A stretch of DNA of 10,191 bases from an uncultured Collinsella sp. (GTDB taxonomy: Bacteria; Actinomycetota; Coriobacteriia; Coriobacteriales; Coriobacteriaceae): contig URNU01000028.1 of assembly GCA_900549275.1 (NCBI GenBank), forward strand, positions 1 through 10,191, read 5' to 3'. The notes beneath the pieces are model-generated. The model did no database searches and had not been told where the DNA came from. It was given only the letters and a program-made list of their open reading frames with translations. Positions 1-5,726 of the stretch are shown here, piece by piece. Position numbers and translations under genes: made by a program. How positions within the stretch are numbered: position 1 is the first letter of the stretch; the number at the start of each line of letters is the position of its first letter.

Positions 1-1784
1 CCAAAGCGCTCACCGTTCTCGATGACCATGACGGTGGCGTTGGGCACGTCGACGCCCACCTCGACCACCGTGGTCGATACGAGCACGTCGATCTCTCCGC
101 ACTTGAAGGCATCAATCACGCGGTCCTTCTCCCCCGCCGGCATGCGGCCGTGAAGGCGTTCGATGGTAAGTCCCGGCAACGCCAGGCGCAGTCGGTCGAG
201 CTCGGTTGCCGTATCGTGGAGCGGCACGGGCACGGTCACGCGGCCCTCGTCGTCGCGGGCAATACCAGGCACGTCTTCCAGCTCATCGACCGAGTCACTC
301 GGCTCCACGAGCGGGCAAATCACGTAGGCCTGCTGACCCTTTTCATGCGCCTCGCGAATGGCGCCGTAGGCCAGGTCGCGGCTCGACTCGGTGAGCACGC
401 GTGTCGTAACGCCCGCTCCCGGAACAGGTCGATGACGGATGATGCTCGTGTCCAGGTCGCCGTAGACCGAGAGCGCCAGCGTACGCGGGATGGGCGTCGC
501 CGTCATGACGAGCAGGTCCGCACCAGGGCCTTTGGCACGCAGGGCATTGCGCTGGCCCACACCAAAGCGGTGCTGCTCGTCGATGACGACAAGCGAAAGA
601 TGCTTAAACGCCACGTCATCCGAAAGGACCGCGTGAGTGCCAAAGAGGACGTCGAGCTCGCCCGATTCCAACTGCGCATGGATCCGCTCGCGCTCGGCCG
701 CCGGCGTGGCACCCGTCAGGAGCGCCCAGGACATGCCAGCCTGCGAGAGCAAGGGGCCGGTCTTATCGGCATATTGGCGCGCCAGCACTCCCGTAGGCGC
801 CATAACGCAGGACTGAGTGCCCGAATCGGCCGCGACAGCCAGCGCGCAAGCGGCGACGGCCGTCTTGCCGGTACCGACGTCGCCAAGCAGCAGGCGGTTC
901 ATCACGCGCCCGCCATCGCACATGTCGTGCAGGATGTCTTGGAACGCGGCCGCCTGCTCGTCGCTCAGCGAAAACGGCAGGGCTTCCCTGAGCGCTGCCA
1001 GGTGCTCGCCCGCGGCATGTGTATAAGGCGCTACGTCGACCATACCGCCATCGTTGCGCAGGCGAAGCGCGAGCTGCAAGCAGAGACATTCCTCGTAGGC
1101 AAGACGCCGCCGCGCAATATCGCGCTCGGCCATACTCGAGGGAAAGTGAATTGAGCGCAGCGCGCGGGCATTGCTCATCAGACGGCGCTTGACGCGCAAG
1201 CGTGCGGGAATCGGATCGAAGGGATTGCCGACGACCTCGAGCGCGCCGCTTACGATGCGGCGCATCCACGCCTGGCTCACGCCATCGCTCACATAGTGGA
1301 CCGGCAGAATGGTGCCCGCGGCACGCCCCTCCTCGAGCTTTTCGAAATGCGGAGAGGCCATCTGCTTAAAGCCGTAGGCAAACTCGACCTTACCCATCAC
1401 GGCCAGGCGGTCGCCCTGCTTAAACTGCTGGGCAATCCAGGGCTGACGGAAAAAGGCGACCTGCAGCACGCCCGTCTCGTCCACCAGCGAGACCTCGGTC
1501 ACCTGCATACGCGGGCGGGGCTGTTTTTGGACGATACGATCGACCGTGGCGACAATCGTGCACACGGTACCGATGGGTGCCATCTCGATGGACCAGGAGC
1601 GCGTAAAGTCCAGGTATCGATGAGGGATATGGAGAAGGAGGTCCCCCACCGTCCGAATTCCCAGACGGCGAAGGGCCTCCTCACGTTTACCCGAAACATA
1701 TTTGAGTCGCGCGATATCCTCGTCGAGCGCATTGCTCTGGGCAAAGCGCTCCGAGACGCGCGGCACGGAGCACAGCTCGGACAT
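1..1784 (-). CDS. recG: ATP-dependent DNA helicase RecG (3' end beyond window)
   Basis: RecG is a monomeric superfamily 2 double-strand DNA translocase that remodels stalled forks and D-/R-loops. I translated 594 codons before the left edge; the family usually has about 680-720, so roughly 100 C-terminal residues, including the last helicase motif, are missing only because the window ends. Seen in order: an N-terminal segment with RLGIRTVGDLLLHIPHRY, an OB-type wedge region at about 60-150, Walker A GDVGTGKT at 301-308, the DEQHRFG box at 402-408, MTATPIPRTL at 427-436, and STTVVEVGVDVPNATVMVIE near the end. Odd points: motif Ia reads MAPTGVLA (328-335) where PTE is usual, and there seem to be extra residues before LHGRM. 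The ATG start is 10 nt after the fakA stop, so it is the third gene of the yloU-fakA-recG unit. Identity is secure from the motifs; the variants need alignment. Confidence 0.96.
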   Translation of the reverse strand, partial: MSELCSVPRVSERFAQSNALDEDIARLKYVSGKREEALRRLGIRTVGDLLLHIPHRYLDFTRSWSIEMAPIGTVCTIVATVDRIVQKQPRPRMQVTEVSLVDETGVLQVAFFRQPWIAQQFKQGDRLAVMGKVEFAYGFKQMASPHFEKLEEGRAAGTILPVHYVSDGVSQAWMRRIVSGALEVVGNPFDPIPARLRVKRRLMSNARALRSIHFPSSMAERDIARRRLAYEECLCLQLALRLRNDGGMVDVAPYTHAAGEHLAALREALPFSLSDEQAAAFQDILHDMCDGGRVMNRLLLGDVGTGKTAVAACALAVAADSGTQSCVMAPTGVLARQYADKTGPLLSQAGMSWALLTGATPAAERERIHAQLESGELDVLFGTHAVLSDDVAFKHLSLVVIDEQHRFGVGQRNALRAKGPGADLLVMTATPIPRTLALSVYGDLDTSIIRHRPVPGAGVTTRVLTESSRDLAYGAIREAHEKGQQAYVICPLVEPSDSVDELEDVPGIARDDEGRVTVPVPLHDTATELDRLRLALPGLTIERLHGRMPAGEKDRVIDAFKCGEIDVLVSTTVVEVGVDVPNATVMVIENGERF

Positions 1785-1794
1785 GGGCAGTTGC

Positions 1795-3456
1795 CTACTC
1801 GATCGAGAAGATCACAGGATAGAGCGGCTGCTCGCCACGATGGGCATCAATCTCCAGGTCGGGCTGAGCCTCCTCGATGGCGTCGACGATCTCTTGGAAG
1901 GCCTCATCGGACAACTCCTCGCCGGCCAGAATCGTCAGCGCGTCGCCCTCCTCTTCCTCCTGCATGCGGTTGATGCAGTCGAGCGTGACCTGCTTCACGT
2001 CGGAGCCGACCACATCGATGGAACCGGCAATGATACCCATGACGTCACCGGAGTGAATCGGAGAGCCGTCAGAGGCGCTGGAATCGCGCACGGCACGGGT
2101 GACCTCGCCATCGCGAACCTCGCTGATGGCGTCGACCATGGCGGCAACAGCGTCCTCAAGCTCGGAATCGGGCAGGACCGCAAACAGCGCGGAGAACGCC
2201 TGGGGAACGGTCTTGGTGGGAACGACGGCGACCTTCTTATCGGTGCAGGCAGAGGCAGCGGCCTCGGCAGCCATGCGGATGTTGCCGTTGTTGGGCAGGA
2301 TGATGACCGAGGTCGCGTTGACCTGGTCCACCGCGCCCAGCAGGTCGGCGGTCGAGGGGTTCATGGTCTGGCCACCGGACACGACCACGTCGACGCCGAG
2401 GGACTTGAGGATGTCGGCCTCGCCCGAACCGGCGGCAACGGCGACAAAGCCCAACGCCTTGGCGGGCTCGGCGGCCTTTTCCTGGTCCTCATGAATCTTG
2501 GCGGTACGATCGTGGGCCTCCATCTCCATGTTGTGGATAAAGACCTCGTAGATCTGACCAAGTTGCAGCATATGCTCGAGCACCAGGTTGGGGGTGTTGG
2601 AGTGCACGTGGATCTTGTAGTCGGGGTAGGCACCCACGAGCAGCTCGCAGTCGCCCATGGAGCCCAGGAACTTAAGGCACTCGTCCTCGTCAAAGGGAGC
2701 GTCGGCCTTAAAGAGGAACTCGTTGCAGTAGCGGAACTCCGAGCCCTCCCAGTCGTCGTTGGCCTCGATCTCAACGCGACCAAGGGCCGCGTCACGGGCG
2801 GAACCGGCGGAATCAAACGTGGCGGAGAAATCCTCGACAACGGTGCTGCGGCCAAGCGCGGCGGCAACAAAGTTCTCAAGGAAGATGGCAAAGCCAAAGG
2901 CGCCGGAGTCGACCACGCCGTTCTCCTTCAGAACGGGCAGCAGGTCGGGCGTGCGGGCGACGGACTGGTAGGCCTCGACGACGATAGCATCGAGCGCGTC
3001 CTCGGCCGAGAACTTCTTCTTTTCGCACTCGTCGGCCTTGGTCGAGACATCGCGCAGCACTGTGAGGATCGTGCCCTCGATGGGCTTGCGGACAGCCTGG
3101 AAGGCAACCTTGACGGCGCGACGGAAGGCGAAGGCGATGTTGGCAGACGTAATGGGCTCGTCGGCAGAGACGAGACCCTCGGCCACGCCGCGCAGAATCT
3201 GCGACGTGATAACACCGGAGTTACCGCGGGCGCCCATGAGGGAGCCGTGGGTGATGGCGCCGGCGATGGCCTCCATGTCGGCATCGGCGGAAAGGGCGGA
3301 AAGCTCCTTGGTCACCGAGGCGAGCGTGAGCGACATATTGGTGCCGGTGTCGCCGTCGGGTACGGGGAAGACGTTGAGCTTGTTGATCTCCTCGGCCTTG
3401 TCGGAAACGGCAGCCGCAGCGATCGGAAAACAGGTGCGAATGGTCTTTGCAATCAT
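1795..3456 (-). CDS. fakA: Fatty acid kinase, catalytic subunit FakA (DAK2/YloV family)
   Basis: This 553-residue protein matches the YloV/FakA family. FakA transfers phosphate from ATP to a fatty acid held by a FakB (DegV-type) carrier, giving acyl-phosphate for phospholipid synthesis. The N-terminal DAK2 kinase domain (about 1-200) has LNVFPVPDGDTGTNM at 27-41, whose aspartates bind Mg-ATP, and GARGNSGVI at 75-83. The middle domain has RYC at 242-244 and IHVHSNTP at 282-289; Cys244, His284 and His286 correspond in order and spacing to the functionally important Cys/His residues described for Staphylococcus aureus FakA. The C-terminal domain has GGQTMNPST (361-369), ILPNN (386-390) and VVPTKTVPQAFSAL (411-424), all family hallmarks. 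Length is normal. The ATG lies 27 nt after yloU, with GGAGA about 11 nt upstream, slightly far. No FakB gene lies in this window. Confidence 0.95.
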   Translation of the reverse strand: MIAKTIRTCFPIAAAAVSDKAEEINKLNVFPVPDGDTGTNMSLTLASVTKELSALSADADMEAIAGAITHGSLMGARGNSGVITSQILRGVAEGLVSADEPITSANIAFAFRRAVKVAFQAVRKPIEGTILTVLRDVSTKADECEKKKFSAEDALDAIVVEAYQSVARTPDLLPVLKENGVVDSGAFGFAIFLENFVAAALGRSTVVEDFSATFDSAGSARDAALGRVEIEANDDWEGSEFRYCNEFLFKADAPFDEDECLKFLGSMGDCELLVGAYPDYKIHVHSNTPNLVLEHMLQLGQIYEVFIHNMEMEAHDRTAKIHEDQEKAAEPAKALGFVAVAAGSGEADILKSLGVDVVVSGGQTMNPSTADLLGAVDQVNATSVIILPNNGNIRMAAEAAASACTDKKVAVVPTKTVPQAFSALFAVLPDSELEDAVAAMVDAISEVRDGEVTRAVRDSSASDGSPIHSGDVMGIIAGSIDVVGSDVKQVTLDCINRMQEEEEGDALTILAGEELSDEAFQEIVDAIEEAQPDLEIDAHRGEQPLYPVIFSIE

Positions 3457-3483
3457 GGGTATTTGAATCTCCGTTTTCGGATG

Positions 3484-3840
3484 CTAGTTCAGACGGCTCT
3501 TGAGCGCGTCGATGTGGATGCCGATCTTAAGGCTGGCAGGATCGATCTGGGCGATCTCCTGCAGGGTGAAGGCAACGGAGCTCGAAAGATTGTGGCAAAC
3601 GGACTTCATGTTGACGCCGTTCTCGAGCACGACGTGAAGATCGACCGTAAGGCCGTTCTCGTCGGCGGAGACAAGCACGCCCTTGCGAAGGCGCTGACCG
3701 GCAAGCAGGCGCACGCTCTCGGCGCCCTGGAGCTGCTCGGCCATACCGACGACGCCATAGCACGTCATCGCGGCATAACCGGCAATATCGGCAATAACGT
3801 CGTTCGAGACGCTCAGGCTGCCGTTAATGGTCTCAGACAC
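3484..3840 (-). CDS. yloU: Asp23/Gls24 family envelope protein (YloU-like)
   Basis: A small protein of 118 residues in the Asp23/Gls24 (DUF322) family. The family is linked to the cell envelope and alkaline stress in Gram-positive bacteria, but its molecular role is not settled. Diagnostic sequence near the N-terminus is SVSNDVIADIAGYAAMTCYGVVGMAE, seen here in two pieces (SVSNDVIADIAGYAA, then MTCYGVVGMAE). There are no membrane segments or signal peptide. I chose the GTG at 3840 rather than the upstream ATG at 3873: AAGGAG sits 6 nt before the GTG, and the resulting length matches YloU at about 120 residues. The ATG version would add 11 residues (MVPRAPDKEIL) encoded by the ribosome-binding site itself. 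It is the first gene of a probable yloU-fakA-recG operon. In Bacillus rpmB precedes yloU; here a tRNA gene does. Confidence 0.92.
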   Translation of the reverse strand: MSETINGSLSVSNDVIADIAGYAAMTCYGVVGMAEQLQGAESVRLLAGQRLRKGVLVSADENGLTVDLHVVLENGVNMKSVCHNLSSSVAFTLQEIAQIDPASLKIGIHIDALKSRLN

Positions 3841-3846
3841 AAGAAT

Positions 3847-3852
3847 CTCCTT
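3847..3852 (-). promoter_or_regulatory. Ribosome binding site deciding the yloU start
   Basis: On the minus strand this reads AAGGAG, 6 nt before GTG TCT GAG. The good match to anti-Shine-Dalgarno and ideal spacing favour the GTG start at 3840 over the ATG at 3873. Confidence 0.85.
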
Positions 3853-3998
3853 ATCTGGTGCTCGCGGCACCATCTCGTGGGAGCAATCATTGCAATATTC
3901 TACAACGAGCGCGCCATGTTGAGGTGGTGGGTCGCGGGATTACATCCTCGACACGAAATGTTGATATGGCAACGTTCGTGCCAGGCTATCGCAACAAG
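3853..3998 (-). promoter_or_regulatory. Leader/possible promoter region of the yloU-fakA-recG operon
   Basis: This intergenic stretch must hold the yloU promoter if the tRNA terminator upstream is efficient. The best -10-like hexamer on the minus strand is TAGAAT (3897-3902), about 57 nt before the GTG, but I see no convincing -35 at 16-18 nt spacing. A small hairpin with a 6-bp stem, TGGTGC/GCACCA and a 5-nt loop (3856-3872), lies directly upstream of the ribosome-binding site. There is no open reading frame of note and no riboswitch signature that I recognise. The promoter call is weak. Confidence 0.25.
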
Positions 3999-4028
3999 AA
4001 AAAACCCGCCGCATAAGCGACGGGTTTT
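3999..4028 (-). terminator. Intrinsic terminator of tRNA-Asn
   Basis: The minus-strand transcript folds into a 12-bp stem, AAAACCCGUCGC with GCGGCGGGUUUU, containing one U-G wobble and closed by the 4-nt loop UUAU. The stem's second arm runs into six consecutive U residues (3999-4004). It begins only 6 nt after the tRNA CCA end, so the tRNA is probably a single-gene transcript. Confidence 0.9.
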
Positions 4029-4034
4029 ACAACC

Positions 4035-4109
4035 TGGCTCCCCGGGTAGGACTCGAACCTACAACAGCGCGGTTAACAGCCGCGTGCTCTACCATTGAGC
4101 TACCGAGGA
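4035..4109 (-). tRNA. tRNA-Asn (anticodon GUU), CCA encoded
   Basis: A complete 75-nt cloverleaf can be drawn. The acceptor stem pairs TCCTCGG with CCGGGGA (one T-G wobble), followed by discriminator G and an encoded CCA at 4035-4037. The D arm contains AGCTCAATGGTAGAGCA. The anticodon stem CGCGG/CCGCG carries the loop CTGTTAA, with anticodon GTT at 4075-4077, which decodes AAC and AAU. The T arm is GTAGG-TTCGAGT-CCTAC. It stands alone, with its own promoter upstream and terminator downstream. I see no duplicated 3' end nearby and no integrase, so nothing suggests that it is an occupied attachment site here. Confidence 0.97.
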
Positions 4110-4132
4110 ATAGGTGCGTGCTCTCAAGCAAC

Positions 4133-4187
4133 GAAGTTTATTATACGGACGAATCAGCTCAGGGCAAGAACTTTTTTGAGAATTTTT
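4133..4187 (-). promoter_or_regulatory. tRNA-Asn promoter with UP-element-like A-tracts
   Basis: On the minus strand there is a perfect -10 TATAAT (4140-4145), a 16-nt spacer and a -35 TTGCCC (4162-4167). Upstream are two A-tracts, AAAAAA at 4172-4177 and AAAAA at 4183-4187. Their centres are about 10.5 bp apart, one helical turn, and would sit near -42 and -52 if transcription starts around 4133. That placement is what is known for UP elements bound by the alpha subunit C-terminal domain at stable-RNA promoters. The exact start site is an estimate. Confidence 0.82.
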
Positions 4188-4193
4188 CCGACC

Positions 4194-4221
4194 TAGTCAT
4201 TGGGGACGTCCCCAATGACTA
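4194..4221. repeat. 28-bp perfect palindrome (unassigned)
   Basis: The half-site TAGTCATTGGGGAC (4194-4207) is followed with no gap by its exact reverse complement (4208-4221). In RNA it would form a 12-bp stem with the tetraloop ACGU, on either strand. No U-tract follows on either strand, so it is not a standard intrinsic terminator. It lies between the rpoD terminator hairpin and the A-tracts of the tRNA promoter. It could be a REP-like interspersed palindrome, a 3' RNA-stabilising hairpin, or a binding site for a dimeric protein; the sequence alone does not decide. Confidence 0.85.
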
Positions 4222-4226
4222 CATGA

Positions 4227-4260
4227 AAGCGCCCTCAAGCGGATGTACTTGAGGGCGCTT
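4227..4260 (-). terminator. Probable intrinsic terminator after rpoD
   Basis: The arms AAGCGCCCTCAAG and CTTGAGGGCGCTT form a perfect 13-bp stem with an 8-nt loop, starting 9 nt after the rpoD stop codon. On the minus strand the stem ends in UUU and then CAUG, a short U-run, so termination may be incomplete or helped by the palindrome just downstream. Confidence 0.75.
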
Positions 4261-4269
4261 CTTGCTTGA

Positions 4270-5616
4270 CTAGCTTTCGATATAGTCTTTGAGCTTGCTG
4301 CTGCGGCTGGGATGACGGAGCTTGGCCAGGGTCTTGGACTCGATCTGGCGGATGCGCTCACGCGTGACGCCAAACTCGCGGCCGACTTCCTCGAGCGTGC
4401 GAGGATGTCCGTCGACAAGGCCAAAGCGCAGCTCGATAACCTTGCGCTCACGATCGGCAAGCGAGTCGAGCACCTGGGTGAGCTGCTCCTGCAGCATGGA
4501 GAAGCTGGCGGCATCGGGCGGAACGATAGCCTGGGAGTCCTCGATGAAGTCGCCCAGCTGGGAATCCTCTTCCTCGCCGATAGGGGTCTCGAGCGACACG
4601 GGCTCCTGCGAGATCTTCTGGATCTCGCGGACGCGGTCGGCGCTCATGTCCATCTCGGCACCGATCTCCTCGGGGGTCGGGTCGCGACCCAGGTCCTGAA
4701 GGAGCTGGCGCTGCACACGGACGAGCTTGTTGATGGTCTCGACCATGTGCACGGGAATACGGATGGTACGGGCCTGGTCGGCGATAGCACGCGTGATGGC
4801 CTGACGGATCCACCACGTGGCGTACGTGGAGAACTTAAAGCCCTTCTGGTAGTCGAACTTCTCGACGGCGCGGATCAGACCGAGGTTGCCCTCCTGGATC
4901 AGGTCCAGGAACAGCATGCCGCGACCGACATAGCGCTTGGCGATGGAGACGACCAGGCGCAGGTTGGCGCTGATGAGCGCCTGCTTGGCCTCGAGACCCA
5001 CGTTCTCGATTCGGGTCAGGCGACGCATCTCGGCGCGGGTGAGCTCGATCTCGCCCGCCTCGGCGGCCTCGAGCTTCTCGGTGGCATCGAGACCAGCCTC
5101 AATCTTCATGGCCAGATCGACCTCTTCGGAGGCGGTCAGCAGGTCGACCTTACCGATCTCCTTAAGGTACATACGAACCGGGTCGCCGGTCAGCATCACC
5201 GTGGAGGCATCGATGCCACGCACGCGCGAACGCGAACGGGACGTGCGCACGGTGCGCTTCTTCTTGCTCTTGGAAGAACCCATCTCGGCGTCGGCCTGGC
5301 GGGCCATCTTAAGCTCGTGATCGTCGAGCGAGCCGGAATCGTGCTCGTCGTCATCGAAATCGTCGGTATCGCTATCGTTATCGTCATCGTCGGCGTCCAT
5401 GGGGGCGTCGTCGTTACCGCTCGCGGAGATAATCTGGATGCCGCTGTTGCGCAGCGCGGAATACACCGCGTTGAGCTGCTCGTCAGACACATCGATATCC
5501 TTCAGGGCGACCTGAATCTCGTCCTCGGTTACCGAAGTCCTGTTTGAGCCGTTGCCCATGAGCTTTGCAACGTAGGATTCCAGCCCAGTACCCGTGCTCT
5601 CACTCTTTTTTGGCAC
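4270..5616 (-). CDS. rpoD: RNA polymerase primary sigma factor RpoD (SigA)
   Basis: The housekeeping sigma-70 factor that directs RNA polymerase to most promoters; 448 residues from the chosen start. Seen in order: region 1.1 (about 8-65), a very acidic stretch (69-93), a basic Lys/Arg patch (116-134), region 1.2 with DPVRMYLKEIG (145-155), and region 2 with LIQEGNLGLIRAVEKFDY and STYATWWIRQAI (about 213-298). Region 3 has RDPTPEEIG and EPVSLETPIGEEEDSQLGD, and region 4 has the helix-turn-helix LEEVGREFGVTRERIRQIE. The presence of region 1.1 and of all later regions marks a group 1 sigma. I chose GTG at 5616 over the ATG at 5631 because AAGGGAG lies 5 nt before the GTG, inside the five extra codons of the longer reading. 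It is the last gene of a dnaG-rpoD unit and is followed by a terminator hairpin. Confidence 0.97.
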   Translation of the reverse strand: MPKKSESTGTGLESYVAKLMGNGSNRTSVTEDEIQVALKDIDVSDEQLNAVYSALRNSGIQIISASGNDDAPMDADDDDNDSDTDDFDDDEHDSGSLDDHELKMARQADAEMGSSKSKKKRTVRTSRSRSRVRGIDASTVMLTGDPVRMYLKEIGKVDLLTASEEVDLAMKIEAGLDATEKLEAAEAGEIELTRAEMRRLTRIENVGLEAKQALISANLRLVVSIAKRYVGRGMLFLDLIQEGNLGLIRAVEKFDYQKGFKFSTYATWWIRQAITRAIADQARTIRIPVHMVETINKLVRVQRQLLQDLGRDPTPEEIGAEMDMSADRVREIQKISQEPVSLETPIGEEEDSQLGDFIEDSQAIVPPDAASFSMLQEQLTQVLDSLADRERKVIELRFGLVDGHPRTLEEVGREFGVTRERIRQIESKTLAKLRHPSRSSKLKDYIES

Positions 5617-5621
5617 AGATT

Positions 5622-5628
5622 CTCCCTT
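5622..5628 (-). promoter_or_regulatory. Ribosome binding site deciding the rpoD start
   Basis: Minus-strand AAGGGAG with a 5-nt spacer to GTG CCA AAA. The ATG at 5631 has no purine-rich motif at a suitable distance upstream, so the GTG is the better start. Confidence 0.8.
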
Positions 5629-5641
5629 CATAGTCCACAGG

Positions 5642-5657
5642 ACTCATTACTTTAGCA
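5642..5657 (-). promoter_or_regulatory. Possible extended -10 promoter for rpoD
   Basis: In the 110-nt gap between dnaG and rpoD the minus strand has TGC-TAAAGT (5649-5657), an extended -10 arrangement with 4 of 6 consensus bases. The -35 region is poor (GGTATA at 17-nt spacing). A small hairpin, AGTCC-TGT-GGACT (5632-5644), lies between it and the ribosome-binding site. An rpoD-specific promoter inside or after dnaG is known in other bacteria, but here it is only a candidate. Confidence 0.3.
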
Positions 5658-5726
5658 CACACATTGACGTCTATACCCAAAATTCAGACTGGATATAGGC
5701 GCGAATACGCTGGTTGACCACAACAT

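Noticed and set aside
3853..3998. T-box or other riboswitch before yloU
   Set aside because: No T-box sequence (AGGGTGGNACCGCG-like), no antiterminator/terminator pair and no other recognisable aptamer in this 146-nt stretch.
1702..4098. A 798-codon open frame on the plus strand opposite fakA and yloU, running into the tRNA
   Set aside because: It is antisense to two well-supported genes, has the Gly/Val/Leu/Asp-rich composition typical of reverse frames of GC-rich genes, no recognisable domain, and its tail (GRTRTYNSAVNSRVLYH) is simply the reverse complement of tRNA-Asn translated.
4035..4109. tRNA-Asn as an integration (att) site of a mobile element
   Set aside because: No integrase, no repeated tRNA 3' end, and ordinary housekeeping genes on both sides within the window.
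4194..4221. Palindrome as a LexA box or a simple bidirectional terminator
   Set aside because: The core GGGGACGTCCCC does not resemble known LexA box patterns such as GAAC-N4-GTTC, and no U-run follows the hairpin on either strand.
4312..5547. A 411-codon plus-strand open frame opposite rpoD
   Set aside because: Fully antisense to rpoD, with no homologous motif that I recognise; its runs of Val/Ile come from the reverse of the Asp codon tract.
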